Origin: VGXO01 sp964614695
GTDB taxonomy: Bacteria > Planctomycetota > Phycisphaerae > Phycisphaerales > SM1A02
Length of the DNA: 64,000 nt
Direction: 5' to 3'
Assembly: GCA_964614695.1 (NCBI GenBank)
Contig: CAZTMB010000002.1
Coordinates: 1 to 64,000 of the forward strand
In this document: piece by piece, positions 25,027-35,477 of the stretch
How the letters are laid out: every line of letters starts with the position of its first letter
How positions within the stretch are numbered: the first letter of the stretch is position 1
The notes under the pieces: generated by a model
Seen by the model: only the letters and a program-made list of their open reading frames with translations
What the model was told of the DNA's origin: nothing
The model's database searches: none
Made by a program: the position numbers and the translations under genes

Positions 25027-25136
25027 CCGCCGCGAGCGATCCGCGTGGGGCGGATGTCGTGTCGAGATCGCAGGAGCGGCGGACCGGAGCAGCGCGTCGG
25101 CAGAGGCACGCGTCGCGACTACCATCCGCGCGTTCC

Positions 25137-26969
25137 ATGTCGATCCACCGTCCGATGCGATCCGTCCTTCCCGCGTTCGTCTACTGCTCGACGGCGCTGG
25201 CCGCGACGGCGTCGATGGCGATCGTGGTTGCCGGATGCAGCCGCCCCTTTCGGGCGGCGTCCGACGACCCGCTTGCGAAGGTGATCGCCGAGACCGCTGC
25301 ACGCGAGGCCCTGCCCTCGGCGCAGGACCCTCGCGAGATCGCGCTCGAACAGACCGAAACGCCGGTGGAGCGGGCCCTTGCTCCTCGACGCGGCGAACTG
25401 GACGAGCTCGGGCCGCAGGCCAGCGACGGCGGGCCCGGGCTCGACGTGGGGCCCGATCTCCTCGGGAATCCTGCTCGCGAGTCGACCTTGAGCCTCCGCG
25501 AGGCGATCGTCGCGTCGGTCGAGAACAATCTTTCGGTGCAGATCGCCCGCATCGATCAGGCCGTCAGCCAGGCCGAGGTCGTCAAGGCCGAGGCGATCTT
25601 CGATGCGGTGGTCTTCGCGGGCACGGGCTTCGCTCGCATCAACGAGCCGGGGCAACGGGTCTTCGTGACCGAGCCCAACACGGGGTCCCAGGTCGAGGTC
25701 AATCCCGGCGGTCAGGACCAGCGGATCTTCACCTACGAGGCGGGTCTCAGTCAGTTCCTTCCCTCGGGCGGCACCGTCAGCGTGACCGCGGGCGGCAGTC
25801 GGAACGACAACCTTCTCGCGGGCTTGACGCTTTCGCCCAATCCCGCATGGGAGAGTTCGTTGACGCTGGCGATTGCCCAGCCGCTGCTTCGAGGCTTTGG
25901 CTCGGACGTCAACACCGCGCGAATCGCGCTTGCTCGCAACGAGGATCGCCGCAGCCTGCAGAACCTGCGGGAGCGGCTGCTCGGGATCGTCGCCGACACC
26001 GAGCGGGCGTACTGGAATCTGGTGCTCGCTCGCCAGGAGCTGGTCATTCGCCAGTGGCTCGTCGAAGTGGGCGAGGATGTTCGGGACATCGTGGAGCGTC
26101 GGCAGCAGCTTGACGTCACCCTCGCCGACTTCGCCGATGCGGTCGCCACGGTCGAGAGCCGCAAGGCCGACGTGATCCGGGCGGAGCGGCGAGTGGCGAT
26201 CGCGGTCGACGAGCTCAAGCGGATCATCAACGATCCGCGATTCCCGCTGGGCTCCGAGATCACGATCGTGCCGTCGGACTGGATGGTGTCGACGCCGCTT
26301 CAGTACAGCCTGCCCGAGGCGCTCGCGACCGCCATCCGCGAGTCGCCGGCGGTGCAGAAGTCGGTGCTGGCGATCGACGATGCGTCGATCCGGGAACTGG
26401 TCGCCGACAACGGTCGGCTTCCGCAGCTCGACCTCGCGGCCGAGATGGCCTACTTCGGCCTGTCCGGCGACTTCGGCCCCGCGTGGAGCGAACTCGGCGA
26501 GGCGAGCTTCATCGACTACGTCGTCGGGGTCCAGTTCAGCCAGCCGATCGGCAACCGCGCCGCGGAGGCCGAGTATCGCCAGGCGCGGCTTCGCCGTTCC
26601 TCGGCGGTGCTCCGGTATCGCGAGTCCGTGCAGGACACCGTCTTCGCGGTGCGCGTGGCGCTGCGGGAGATCGTCGCGGGCTGGCGGCTGATCGCGCAGG
26701 CGCGGTCCTTCCGGATCGCCCAGGCGGAGAACCTCCGAGCCCTCGCCGTGCTCGAGCGGACCCGGGCGAGCCTGACCCCCGAGTTCCTGAACCTCAAGTT
26801 CCAGCGGCAGACCGGTCTTGCGCTCGCCCAGTTCGAGGAGGTCGCGGCGCTGGTCAACTACAACGTCGCCATCGCGGAACTGCAGCGGGCGATGGGCACC
26901 GGGCTCGCGATGAACCGCATCGAACTCGCCACGCCCGACGCATCCGCCGCGACGACCGCGATCCGCTGA
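25137..26969 (+). CDS. TolC-family outer-membrane efflux protein
   Basis: 610 residues. The N-terminus has a signal with lipobox-like VVAGC, so the protein may be lipidated as in OprM-type channels. Two long OEP repeats follow: around residues 100-330 (SVENNLSVQIARIDQAVSQAE, then ANTARIALARNEDRRSLQNL-type coiled coil) and 370-600 (SPAVQKSVLAIDDASIRELVA, then VGVQFSQPIGNRAAEAEYRQ ARLRRSS), the pattern of outer-membrane trimers with periplasmic helical barrels. They form the exit duct of type I secretion or RND efflux. No membrane-fusion partner or pump lies adjacent, so the substrate is unknown. The downstream sua5 gene begins 19 nt after its stop. Confidence 0.85.
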   Translation: MSIHRPMRSVLPAFVYCSTALAATASMAIVVAGCSRPFRAASDDPLAKVIAETAAREALPSAQDPREIALEQTETPVERALAPRRGELDELGPQASDGGPGLDVGPDLLGNPARESTLSLREAIVASVENNLSVQIARIDQAVSQAEVVKAEAIFDAVVFAGTGFARINEPGQRVFVTEPNTGSQVEVNPGGQDQRIFTYEAGLSQFLPSGGTVSVTAGGSRNDNLLAGLTLSPNPAWESSLTLAIAQPLLRGFGSDVNTARIALARNEDRRSLQNLRERLLGIVADTERAYWNLVLARQELVIRQWLVEVGEDVRDIVERRQQLDVTLADFADAVATVESRKADVIRAERRVAIAVDELKRIINDPRFPLGSEITIVPSDWMVSTPLQYSLPEALATAIRESPAVQKSVLAIDDASIRELVADNGRLPQLDLAAEMAYFGLSGDFGPAWSELGEASFIDYVVGVQFSQPIGNRAAEAEYRQARLRRSSAVLRYRESVQDTVFAVRVALREIVAGWRLIAQARSFRIAQAENLRALAVLERTRASLTPEFLNLKFQRQTGLALAQFEEVAALVNYNVAIAELQRAMGTGLAMNRIELATPDASAATTAIR

Positions 26970-26988
26970 TCGAACGGCACGCCCTGCC

Positions 26989-27981
26989 ATGACTCCCGCC
27001 TCGACCAAGGTCGTTCCCGCGGACTTGCAGTCGGTCGGGCTCGCCGCGCAGTGGATGCGGCAGGGGTTCCTCGCGGCGTTTCCCACGGAGACCGTCTACG
27101 GACTCGGCGCGTCGACCTTCGACGAGCAGGCGTTGACGCGGGTCTACCGCCTGAAGGGGCGGCCCGGCGACAACCCGCTCATCGCGCACGTGCGGAGCGT
27201 CGATGAGGTCGACCTCGTGGCGTCGCCGACCTCCGGACAGCGCGCGATGCTGGAGCGGCTTGCGTCGCACTTCTGGCCCGGCCCGCTCACCGTGGTGCTG
27301 CCCCGCGCCGCGTCGGTGCCGCTTGCCGCCTGTGGCGGACGCGACACGCTCGCGGTGCGAGCGCCGGCGCATCCGGTGGCGATCGCGCTCCTCGACGCGT
27401 TCGGCGGCCCGATCTCGGCGCCCTCGGCGAACCGGTCCGGCCACGTCTCGCCGACCTCGGCGGCCCACGTCCTCAGCGACTTCCCCGACGAGCCGCAACT
27501 GCTCGTCGTCGATGGCGGCCCGAGCCGCGTCGGCGTCGAGAGCACCGTGCTCGACCTCACCGCATCGCCGCCGCGCATCCTTCGTCCGGGGTCGGTGACC
27601 GAGGCGCAGATCGGGACCCTCATCGGTCGGGTCGACTCTTCGCCGATTCGCGAGCAGGCCGCAAGCCCCGGCACCGCCGCACGCCACTACAGCCCGCGCA
27701 CGCCGGCGAGAATGCTCTCGGCGTCCCGCATTCCGGCGGCGGTTCGAGAAGCGAGACCGCCGTGCGTCGTGCTTTCCCTTTCTCCGATCGACGTCCCGGC
27801 GCCGCACGCGAGGCTCGCGATGCCGAGCGATGCGGAGAGCTACGCGGCCAGGCTCTACTCGGTGCTTCGGGAGGTCGACGACGCCGGCTTCGGCACGATC
27901 ATCATCGAACGCCCGCCCGCGATCGACGGGCTTTGGGCGGCGATTCTCGATCGGCTCGAACGAGCGACCGCTTCGGCTTGA
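26989..27981 (+). CDS. L-threonylcarbamoyladenylate synthase, Sua5 type
   Basis: 330 residues, cytoplasmic. It makes threonylcarbamoyl-AMP from threonine, bicarbonate and ATP for t6A37 of ANN-decoding tRNAs. The YrdC domain occupies about residues 10-200, with AAFPTETVYGLGAS, YRLKGRPGDNPLI, FWPGPLTVVLP, PAPSANRSGHVSPT and GVESTVLDL. The Sua5 C-terminal domain follows the linker ASPGTAARHYSPRTP. Length matches the two-domain Sua5 form rather than the short YrdC/TsaC. The stop codon TGA lies inside a short palindrome shared with the convergent hutU stop. Confidence 0.93.
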   Translation: MTPASTKVVPADLQSVGLAAQWMRQGFLAAFPTETVYGLGASTFDEQALTRVYRLKGRPGDNPLIAHVRSVDEVDLVASPTSGQRAMLERLASHFWPGPLTVVLPRAASVPLAACGGRDTLAVRAPAHPVAIALLDAFGGPISAPSANRSGHVSPTSAAHVLSDFPDEPQLLVVDGGPSRVGVESTVLDLTASPPRILRPGSVTEAQIGTLIGRVDSSPIREQAASPGTAARHYSPRTPARMLSASRIPAAVREARPPCVVLSLSPIDVPAPHARLAMPSDAESYAARLYSVLREVDDAGFGTIIIERPPAIDGLWAAILDRLERATASA

Positions 27982-27990
27982 GCCGGGGGC

Positions 27991-29661
<1,671 letters not shown>

Positions 29662-29667
29662 GGGGCG

Positions 29668-29673
29668 AGTATA
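29668..29673 (-). promoter_or_regulatory. -10-like TATACT, 6 nt before hutU ATG
   Basis: TATACT on the minus strand, then CGCCCC and ATG 29661. No ribosome binding site fits between, suggesting a leaderless hutU transcript that starts apart from the upstream subtilase. Confidence 0.55.
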
Positions 29674-29719
29674 GAGATGGCTCCAGCGCGTTCGAAGTCG
29701 GCGATTTCGGTCCCGGACC

Positions 29720-29764
29720 CAAACGCCCGCCGGACACGACGCGAGGGTCGCGGTCCGGCGGGCG
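29720..29764 (-). terminator. Rho-independent terminator of subtilase gene
   Basis: CGCCCGCCGGAC and GTCCGGCGGGCG form a perfect 12-bp stem with a 17-nt loop, followed on the minus strand by TTTGGG. It lies 44 nt after the stop at 29809 and separates the subtilase from hutU, supporting an independent hutU promoter. Confidence 0.8.
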
Positions 29765-29808
29765 AGCGTGAGGAGAGATGCTGCGGGAAGGCGAACGCCC
29801 GTGGAGAC

Positions 29809-32754
29809 TCAGGGGTTCGAGACGATGAAGCAGCCGATCACGTTCGCCGTGGAAGGCAGGCTCATCTCCGATCGGCTGAGGACCATCTCGAAGGAGCCGC
29901 TCGTGGCGGAGCCGGTCGAGACGGCGTCGAATCCGAACAGGTCGCACCGGTTGCCGCTCGCACCCGCCACCGAGAAGTTGCCGGTCGTGGAGAGGAGGAT
30001 CCGGCCATCGGGCATCACCGCCGCCGCGTCGACCTTTTCGGAACTCGCGGAGAGCGCGACGTCGCTGCCGTCGAAGTACCACGACCAGGTGCCCGCGGTG
30101 TTCGAGCCGAGGCTCGTGGGCGAGAAGACGAGAAGGTCCTGGGCGGCGAAGCTGCCGGCGCCCGGGACGCTGCCGCCGCTGTTGGTCGAGATGAGCAGGC
30201 GTCCATCTGGAAGCACGCCCAGGGCCGAGGTGTCCTCGCCGTTGGTGGTGAGTCCGACGTCGCTTCCGTCGAAGTGGAAGAACCAGCTTCCCGAGGTGGC
30301 GGCACCGAATCCGGTGGGTTGGAATCGGAGGATGTCCGAGTCGTCGAAGCTCGTGCCCGAGGGCGCCCCGGTCATGCCGGCAAGCGAGCTGGCTGCGGTG
30401 AAGGACAGGAGGAGATCGCCGTCCGCCGTGCGGGCCGCGGCGTCGATGGCGAGCGAGCCCGCGCCGACGTTGGCGCCGCGGAAGACGAGCCGCCATCCGC
30501 GGGTCGCGAGGTTGTAGGCCACGAGGTCCGAGGCCGAGACGGTGCCGATGCCGGGGAGGCTCGGGCTTCCGGAGAGCGCCATCCAGATCTCGGTGCCGGT
30601 CGAGGGGGCGCACTGGCCGCAGCTCATGCCGGCGAGTTCTGCGCAGGTCTGGTCCCATCCGAGATCGCAGCAGGTCGGATCCGCCGCGCACACGGTCGCG
30701 CAGCAGTCGGCATCGTTGCAGCCCGGCGTCCCGTTCGGCGAGCAGCAGTCGCCGGCTTGCGGATCGCCGCACGAGGCGACCTCGAGCGAGAGCGACAGCG
30801 TGCCGTTGCCGGAGCCCGAGTAGCCGCCGAGGCGAATCAGGTATTCGACGCCGCCAACCACCGCGAAGCTGGCGGTCGAGGTGTAGCCCGCGCAGCCCGG
30901 CGCGTCGTCGTTGCAGGCAACGAGCGTCGAATTGCCGCAGCCTCCGTCGTAGATGGCGATTCGCGTGTCGAAAGATGCCGCGCCGCAGGTCGACACGGTG
31001 AGCGTCCCGGTGTCGGCGGCGACGTGCCTGAACCACAGATCGGCGACCAGGCTCGTGCCCGCGCCTTCGTCGCAAGAGGCCGGAAGGGCGGACGCGCTGT
31101 CGGTGGCCGAAGCCGTGTCGAAGGGCGTCGAACCCTCAGCGATCGTGATGGCGCCCGCGCACTCGTCGTTCACCGGACCGCCGCCGCCGCCGCCACCGCC
31201 ACCGCCGCCGCCACCACCGCCGCCGGCCGCGAGAAGGGCGTTGAGGAGATTCACTCGACCGGAGCCGAGGAGTCCGACGTAGCCGGAATTCTGCGAGTCG
31301 ATGTTGTCGGCACTGTCGCGAACGGCAGCCCACACCTGAGCCGCGTTCAAGCTCGGATTCGCGGCCCACACCGTCGCCGCCACCGACGCGACGAGCGGGG
31401 TCGCCATCGAGGTGCCCGAGAGCGAGGCGTAGACGTCCGAGTTGGGGCTGCCGGAGTTGTGGTAGGTGCTGTAGATCGACGAGCCGGGTGCGGAGATGTC
31501 CACCCAGGATCCGTAGGAGGAGAAGCTCGACTTCGTGTCGTTGTTCGCCGTCGAGGCGACGCTCCAGACGTCGCTGCGGCCGGCGAGATACGAGGCGGTC
31601 TGGTTGTTCGAGTTGCCCGCCGCGGTGAACACCATGCCGCCGGCGTTGATGAAGTAGGTCGTCGCGGCGCCGAGTCCGCCGGAGTTCGAACTGCCCCAGC
31701 TGCAGGAGATGATCCGGGCGCCCTGATTGGCCGCGTAGTACATGGCGCTCGCGGCGAAGTCCATGCGGATGTAGCCGGGGTCCCATCCGATCCGCAGGCT
31801 CATGATTCGCACGCCGTTGGCATCGGCCGCGAGCGAGCCGGAGTTCCAGCCGCCCGCGGGGCTCGCCACGCCGGTGCCGTTGTGCGTGATCGCGGCGACG
31901 ATGCCCGCGCAGTGCGTTCCATGGCCGTCGAAGTCGCGGGGGTCGTTGTCGGCGCCCGAGCAGTCCTCGCCGGCGGTGCAGCTCGAGGTGTCGCTCACGA
32001 AGTCCCAGCCGACCTTGTCGTCGACGAACCCGTTGCCGTCGTCGTCGATGCCGTCGACTCCGTTCGCCTCGGCCTGGTTGATCCAGAGGTTGCCGCGGGC
32101 CCCGAACGGATTGCTGGGGCTGCCGCTGCTTCCGCCGAGGTCGCGGTGGTAGTACCGCACGCCGGTGTCGGCGACGGCGACGATCACGCCGGGGTTGCCC
32201 ACGGCGACGCCCCAGCCCTCGGGCGCGTCGATGTCGGCGTCGCTGACCTGGTTGAGGTACCACTGGCTTCCGAAGCTCGGATCGTTCGGCAGGATCGGGC
32301 CCGATTGGGCGACCGGATGCACACCGATCGGCTCGACCGCTTCGATCGAGGGCTCCCGCGAGGCGGTCCGCATCGCGGTGTCGAGATCGATTGCGGCGCG
32401 GTCGATGCGGACCACCCAGTAGCCGCAGAGTTCGAGCTTGGCCGGATCCGCCGCGGCGACGCCGGGCTGATGGGAGCCTGGAAAGAGTTGCCGCATGGAG
32501 ACGACGCCCGCCGCCGCCATCGTGCGATCGAGGGCCTTCAGTCCGAAGCGGCCGGTCGACTCGTCCGCCTGCAGCGCGGCGAGTCGATCGACTCCCGGGG
32601 CGAGACGGATGATGAATTCGTCGTCGACCCACCACGCCTCGGCGAGGCCTTCGCCGACGAGCGGTGCGCCGAGATCGGGCGCCTGAGCAAGAAGTTCCGG
32701 AGTGCCGGCGGCCAGGGTGAGGCCGCAGGCGGCGATGATCAGCGAGCGTTGCAT
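29809..32754 (-). CDS. Secreted subtilisin-like (S8) serine protease, multidomain
   Basis: 981 residues; ATG 32754 eight nt after AGGA, signal peptide MQRSLIIAACGLTLAAG. A propeptide-like region precedes the S8 catalytic domain with D196 (VAVADTGVR), H278 (DFDGHGTHCAG) and S449 (SGTSMATP), so the triad is complete. A run of 16 glycines (511-526) links to a pre-peptidase C-like beta domain (about 528-660) and then a cysteine module (CCATVCAADPTCCDLGWD, then C-x6-C-x2-C) seen in Phycisphaerae secreted proteins. The last about 260 residues hold three or four repeats with the core FDGSDVGL / LPDGRLLIST, resembling a beta-propeller-like repeat. Probably an extracellular or surface degradative protease. 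It is flanked by terminators and hut genes. Confidence 0.9.
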   Translation of the reverse strand: MQRSLIIAACGLTLAAGTPELLAQAPDLGAPLVGEGLAEAWWVDDEFIIRLAPGVDRLAALQADESTGRFGLKALDRTMAAAGVVSMRQLFPGSHQPGVAAADPAKLELCGYWVVRIDRAAIDLDTAMRTASREPSIEAVEPIGVHPVAQSGPILPNDPSFGSQWYLNQVSDADIDAPEGWGVAVGNPGVIVAVADTGVRYYHRDLGGSSGSPSNPFGARGNLWINQAEANGVDGIDDDGNGFVDDKVGWDFVSDTSSCTAGEDCSGADNDPRDFDGHGTHCAGIVAAITHNGTGVASPAGGWNSGSLAADANGVRIMSLRIGWDPGYIRMDFAASAMYYAANQGARIISCSWGSSNSGGLGAATTYFINAGGMVFTAAGNSNNQTASYLAGRSDVWSVASTANNDTKSSFSSYGSWVDISAPGSSIYSTYHNSGSPNSDVYASLSGTSMATPLVASVAATVWAANPSLNAAQVWAAVRDSADNIDSQNSGYVGLLGSGRVNLLNALLAAGGGGGGGGGGGGGGGGPVNDECAGAITIAEGSTPFDTASATDSASALPASCDEGAGTSLVADLWFRHVAADTGTLTVSTCGAASFDTRIAIYDGGCGNSTLVACNDDAPGCAGYTSTASFAVVGGVEYLIRLGGYSGSGNGTLSLSLEVASCGDPQAGDCCSPNGTPGCNDADCCATVCAADPTCCDLGWDQTCAELAGMSCGQCAPSTGTEIWMALSGSPSLPGIGTVSASDLVAYNLATRGWRLVFRGANVGAGSLAIDAAARTADGDLLLSFTAASSLAGMTGAPSGTSFDDSDILRFQPTGFGAATSGSWFFHFDGSDVGLTTNGEDTSALGVLPDGRLLISTNSGGSVPGAGSFAAQDLLVFSPTSLGSNTAGTWSWYFDGSDVALSASSEKVDAAAVMPDGRILLSTTGNFSVAGASGNRCDLFGFDAVSTGSATSGSFEMVLSRSEMSLPSTANVIGCFIVSNP
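31177..31224 (-). repeat. Poly-glycine codon run in subtilase
   Basis: Sixteen consecutive GGN codons, chiefly GGC, forming the flexible link between catalytic and C-terminal domains. Such a trinucleotide tract can change length by slippage. Confidence 0.9.
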
Positions 32755-32894
32755 GTCGGTCGTCCTCGGCACCCAGTACGACCCTCACGCGAGGTCGTCC
32801 CAGCCGCCACCGATGCGATGCGTAGAGCAGACATCGGAAACCGAGGTCGGACAACGGCTATCGCGTCGGGTAGCCGCCTCAAACGATGGTGGGG

Positions 32895-34466
32895 TCAGTA
32901 CCGCAGGGCACCGCGGGCGATCAGCCGCTCGATCGCGGCGATGTCCGGAGCCGGCGGTCGATCTCGCTCGAGTCGCGGCACCTGCTCGCGGATTCTGGCA
33001 TGCGTGGCTTCGACGCCTTCGCCGCTTCGCAGCGGTCGCTGGAACTCGAGCCCCTCGCTCATGACCAGCAGTTCGATCGCGATCACGCTCGTCGCGCACT
33101 CGACGGCCGTACGGAGCTTCGCTGCGGACGTTGCGCCCATCGAGTTGTAGTCCTCGATCCCCGCGCAGGTCGGGATGTTCGAGACCGAAGCGGGCGTGGC
33201 GAGCGTCTGGAGTTCGTTGCAGCACGAAGCCGCGGCGTACTGGGCGATCATGAGGCCGCTGTGAAGCCCGGGGCGCGGGCTCAGATGCGGCGTCACGGGA
33301 TTCTGCGGATCCGAAGCGGTCAGCAGCCAGTTGACTCGGCGTTCGGAGATGCCCGCGACGTGGCAGAGGGCGATCGCGAGCGTGTCGAGGGCGATCGCGA
33401 TCGGCATGCCGTGGAAGTTCGCTCCCGAGAGCGGCACCGCGACGCCGTCCTCCTCGAAGAGCAGCGGGTTGTCGGTGACGGCGCCGAGCTCGCGCTCGAT
33501 CGCCTCGCGTGCGTAGGCGATCGCGTCGATCGCGGCGCCGAGCACCTGCGGCGTCGCGCGAAGGCAGTAGGGGTCCTGCACCCGCGGATCGTTCTCTGCG
33601 TGGGAAGGCAGGATCTGCGAACCCTCGAGAAGCCGACGCATCCGCGCCGCGACCTCCTGCGGGCCGCGCTGTCGCCTCGCTTCGTGGAGACGCGGATCGA
33701 GGAAGGTGTCGGTGGCGCGGCAGGCGTCGATCGCCATCGCCGCCGCGATCTCCGCGGCTTCCACGATCCGGTCGATGGCGGCGAGCGACATGGCCCCCGA
33801 CGCCGCCATCAGGTGCGTGCCGTTGATGAGCGACAGACCTTCCTTCTCCTCGAGCACCAGCGGTTCAAGCGAGGCCCACTTGAGGGCGAGGCCGGCGGGC
33901 ACGGTGCGTCCGCACATCTCGACCGAGCCCTCGCCGAGCATCGCGAGGGCGACGTGCGCGAGCGGCGCGAGGTCGCCCGAAGCCCCGACCGAGCCGCGCG
34001 AAGGCACCAGCGGCACGAGATCGGCCTCGAGCATGGCGAGCAGCCGCTCGACGACGGTGGTCCGCACGCCCGAGTGCCCTCGCGAGAGGCTCGCGGCGAG
34101 CACCAGCATCATGCCTCGGACGAGTTCGCGCGGAAGCGGCGGACCGACGCCCGAGGCGTGCGATCGGACCAGGTTCGCCTGCATCGCCTCGAGGTCGGAG
34201 CCCTCGAGCCGTACGCGGGCGAGCGAGCCGAAGCCGGTGTTGACGCCGTAGATCGCTCGGCCGTCGGCGAGCGCCCGCTCAAGGGCGGCACGTCCGCCGG
34301 CAAGGCGCCGGCGTCCCTCGTCGGCGAGTTCGACGCGGGCCCGTCGAAGGGCGACCGCTTCGATCGCCTCGATCGAGAGGGGCGTGCCGTCGAGCGAGAC
34401 GGTCGGGGCGGTCGTCGGCAATGCGGAGACGTGTTCGGCGTCGTGACCGGAGTTCGATCGAGGCAC
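32895..34466 (-). CDS. hutH: Histidine ammonia-lyase HutH
   Basis: 523 residues from GTG 34466; an ATG at 34556 gives 30 more. It deaminates histidine to urocanate using the MIO group made from Ala-Ser-Gly at 162-164 (GSVGASGDLAPL). Other family segments: YGVNTGFGSLA, LTDNPLLF-like AVTDNPLLFEEDG, SGANFHGMPIA, and QELQTLATPASVSNIPTCAG IEDYNSM. TATCAT (34507-34512, minus) lies inside the longer reading, arguing for the shorter start. The sequence fits HAL better than Phe/Tyr lyases, and hutU is nearby on the same strand. It would share the pathway with hutU but a subtilase gene with its own terminator separates the two. Confidence 0.9.
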   Translation of the reverse strand: MPRSNSGHDAEHVSALPTTAPTVSLDGTPLSIEAIEAVALRRARVELADEGRRRLAGGRAALERALADGRAIYGVNTGFGSLARVRLEGSDLEAMQANLVRSHASGVGPPLPRELVRGMMLVLAASLSRGHSGVRTTVVERLLAMLEADLVPLVPSRGSVGASGDLAPLAHVALAMLGEGSVEMCGRTVPAGLALKWASLEPLVLEEKEGLSLINGTHLMAASGAMSLAAIDRIVEAAEIAAAMAIDACRATDTFLDPRLHEARRQRGPQEVAARMRRLLEGSQILPSHAENDPRVQDPYCLRATPQVLGAAIDAIAYAREAIERELGAVTDNPLLFEEDGVAVPLSGANFHGMPIAIALDTLAIALCHVAGISERRVNWLLTASDPQNPVTPHLSPRPGLHSGLMIAQYAAASCCNELQTLATPASVSNIPTCAGIEDYNSMGATSAAKLRTAVECATSVIAIELLVMSEGLEFQRPLRSGEGVEATHARIREQVPRLERDRPPAPDIAAIERLIARGALRY

Positions 34467-34572
34467 GTTCGGTTCCGAAGAGAGGACGTCGGGTCCCGTC
34501 GAGCCGATGATACGGACGCGGCGATCCGTTTCGGGAGCCGTGTGACCAGGCGCCATCCCAAGAGACGCTCCG

Positions 34573-35421
34573 ATGCTCAAGTCCGCGCTTCAGAACTCGA
34601 TCCTCGTCGTCGGACTGCTCATCGGGGCGGTGCTGCTCGGTCTCTCCGTCGGCTCGCTCGCGTCGATCCGTGGCGTGCCGGGACCCACGATCCTCCAAAG
34701 CGCGTCGCCGGCTCTCGCGGCGGCCACCATGCTGGTCCTGCTCGTGCCCGCCACGGTCATCGCGATCGTCGTCGGACGGATGCTCAACGCCGTCGTTGGT
34801 CTCTTCGTCCTGGGCGCTTCGCTTGCGACGCTCTCGATGCAGTGCGGCACCATCGAGGATCTTGCCTTCGGCGGCGGGAACCTGGTCGCCACCGCGATCG
34901 AGTCGATCGTCTGGGCGGTGGTGGTGGGAATCCTGGCGGTGGCGGTGCTCCTGGGCAGCGGTCCGCTCCCCGACGTGCCGCGGCGAAGGGACTCCTGGGT
35001 GGCGGAGTTCCTCGACTCCGGCCAGGCGATCTTCCTGGCGGTCGGGCTGGTCGCCTTGCCGGTGGTCTGGCTCGTGGTGGCGACGCCGCTCAAGGGTCAG
35101 GCGATCGGCGGCACGATCCTGGCGTCGGCGGCGGTCGGCTTCGTGGGGCGACTCGTGGCGCCACGCCTGCAGCCGGCGTTGCTCTTCGCGATGCCGGTGC
35201 TCGCCGGTGCCGCCGGCGCGCTGATCGCGAACTTCAACCTCTCGGGATCGCTCGCCGACGCATTCGTCTCGGGATCGCTCTCGCGGCTCGCGTACCCGAT
35301 GCCGCTCGACTGGGCCTCCGGCGCGCTCTGCGGGGTCGCGATCGGTCTCGGCTGGGCACGCGGCTTCGTGAAGATCGAAGCGCCGAGCGATGCCCCGCTG
35401 CGCCGCGCGATTCGGGGCTGA
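34573..35421 (+). CDS. Polytopic membrane protein of unknown function
   Basis: 282 residues with about seven or eight hydrophobic segments (near residues 8-30, 45-68, 70-90, 110-132, 152-172, 178-198, 205-225 and 255-275). ATG 34573; the region begins MLKSALQNSILVVGLLIGAV. There is one Cys-containing loop (LSMQCGTIEDLAFGGGN) and a short basic linker PDVPRRRDSW between halves. No recognised family or catalytic motif. It ends 56 nt before the PfkB-family kinase, which carries its own promoter-like hexamer, and starts 106 nt from divergent hutH. A Yip1-like or generic integral membrane role is possible but not supported. Confidence 0.7.
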   Translation: MLKSALQNSILVVGLLIGAVLLGLSVGSLASIRGVPGPTILQSASPALAAATMLVLLVPATVIAIVVGRMLNAVVGLFVLGASLATLSMQCGTIEDLAFGGGNLVATAIESIVWAVVVGILAVAVLLGSGPLPDVPRRRDSWVAEFLDSGQAIFLAVGLVALPVVWLVVATPLKGQAIGGTILASAAVGFVGRLVAPRLQPALLFAMPVLAGAAGALIANFNLSGSLADAFVSGSLSRLAYPMPLDWASGALCGVAIGLGWARGFVKIEAPSDAPLRRAIRG

Positions 35422-35464
35422 GTTCCGCTCGGCGCCGTCCGCCAGGTCCGTTGCAGCACGCCCG

Positions 35465-35470
35465 TATACT
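35465..35470 (+). promoter_or_regulatory. -10-like TATACT, 7 nt before kinase ATG 35478
   Basis: TATACT followed by CGCCGCC and ATG. It is the same hexamer and nearly the same spacing as before hutU; no ribosome binding site lies between. Confidence 0.55.
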
Positions 35471-35477
35471 CGCCGCC

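Noticed and set aside
31177..31224. Trinucleotide repeat as a CRISPR or minisatellite
   Set aside because: It is a coding poly-Gly run; no spacers and no direct repeats of CRISPR length.
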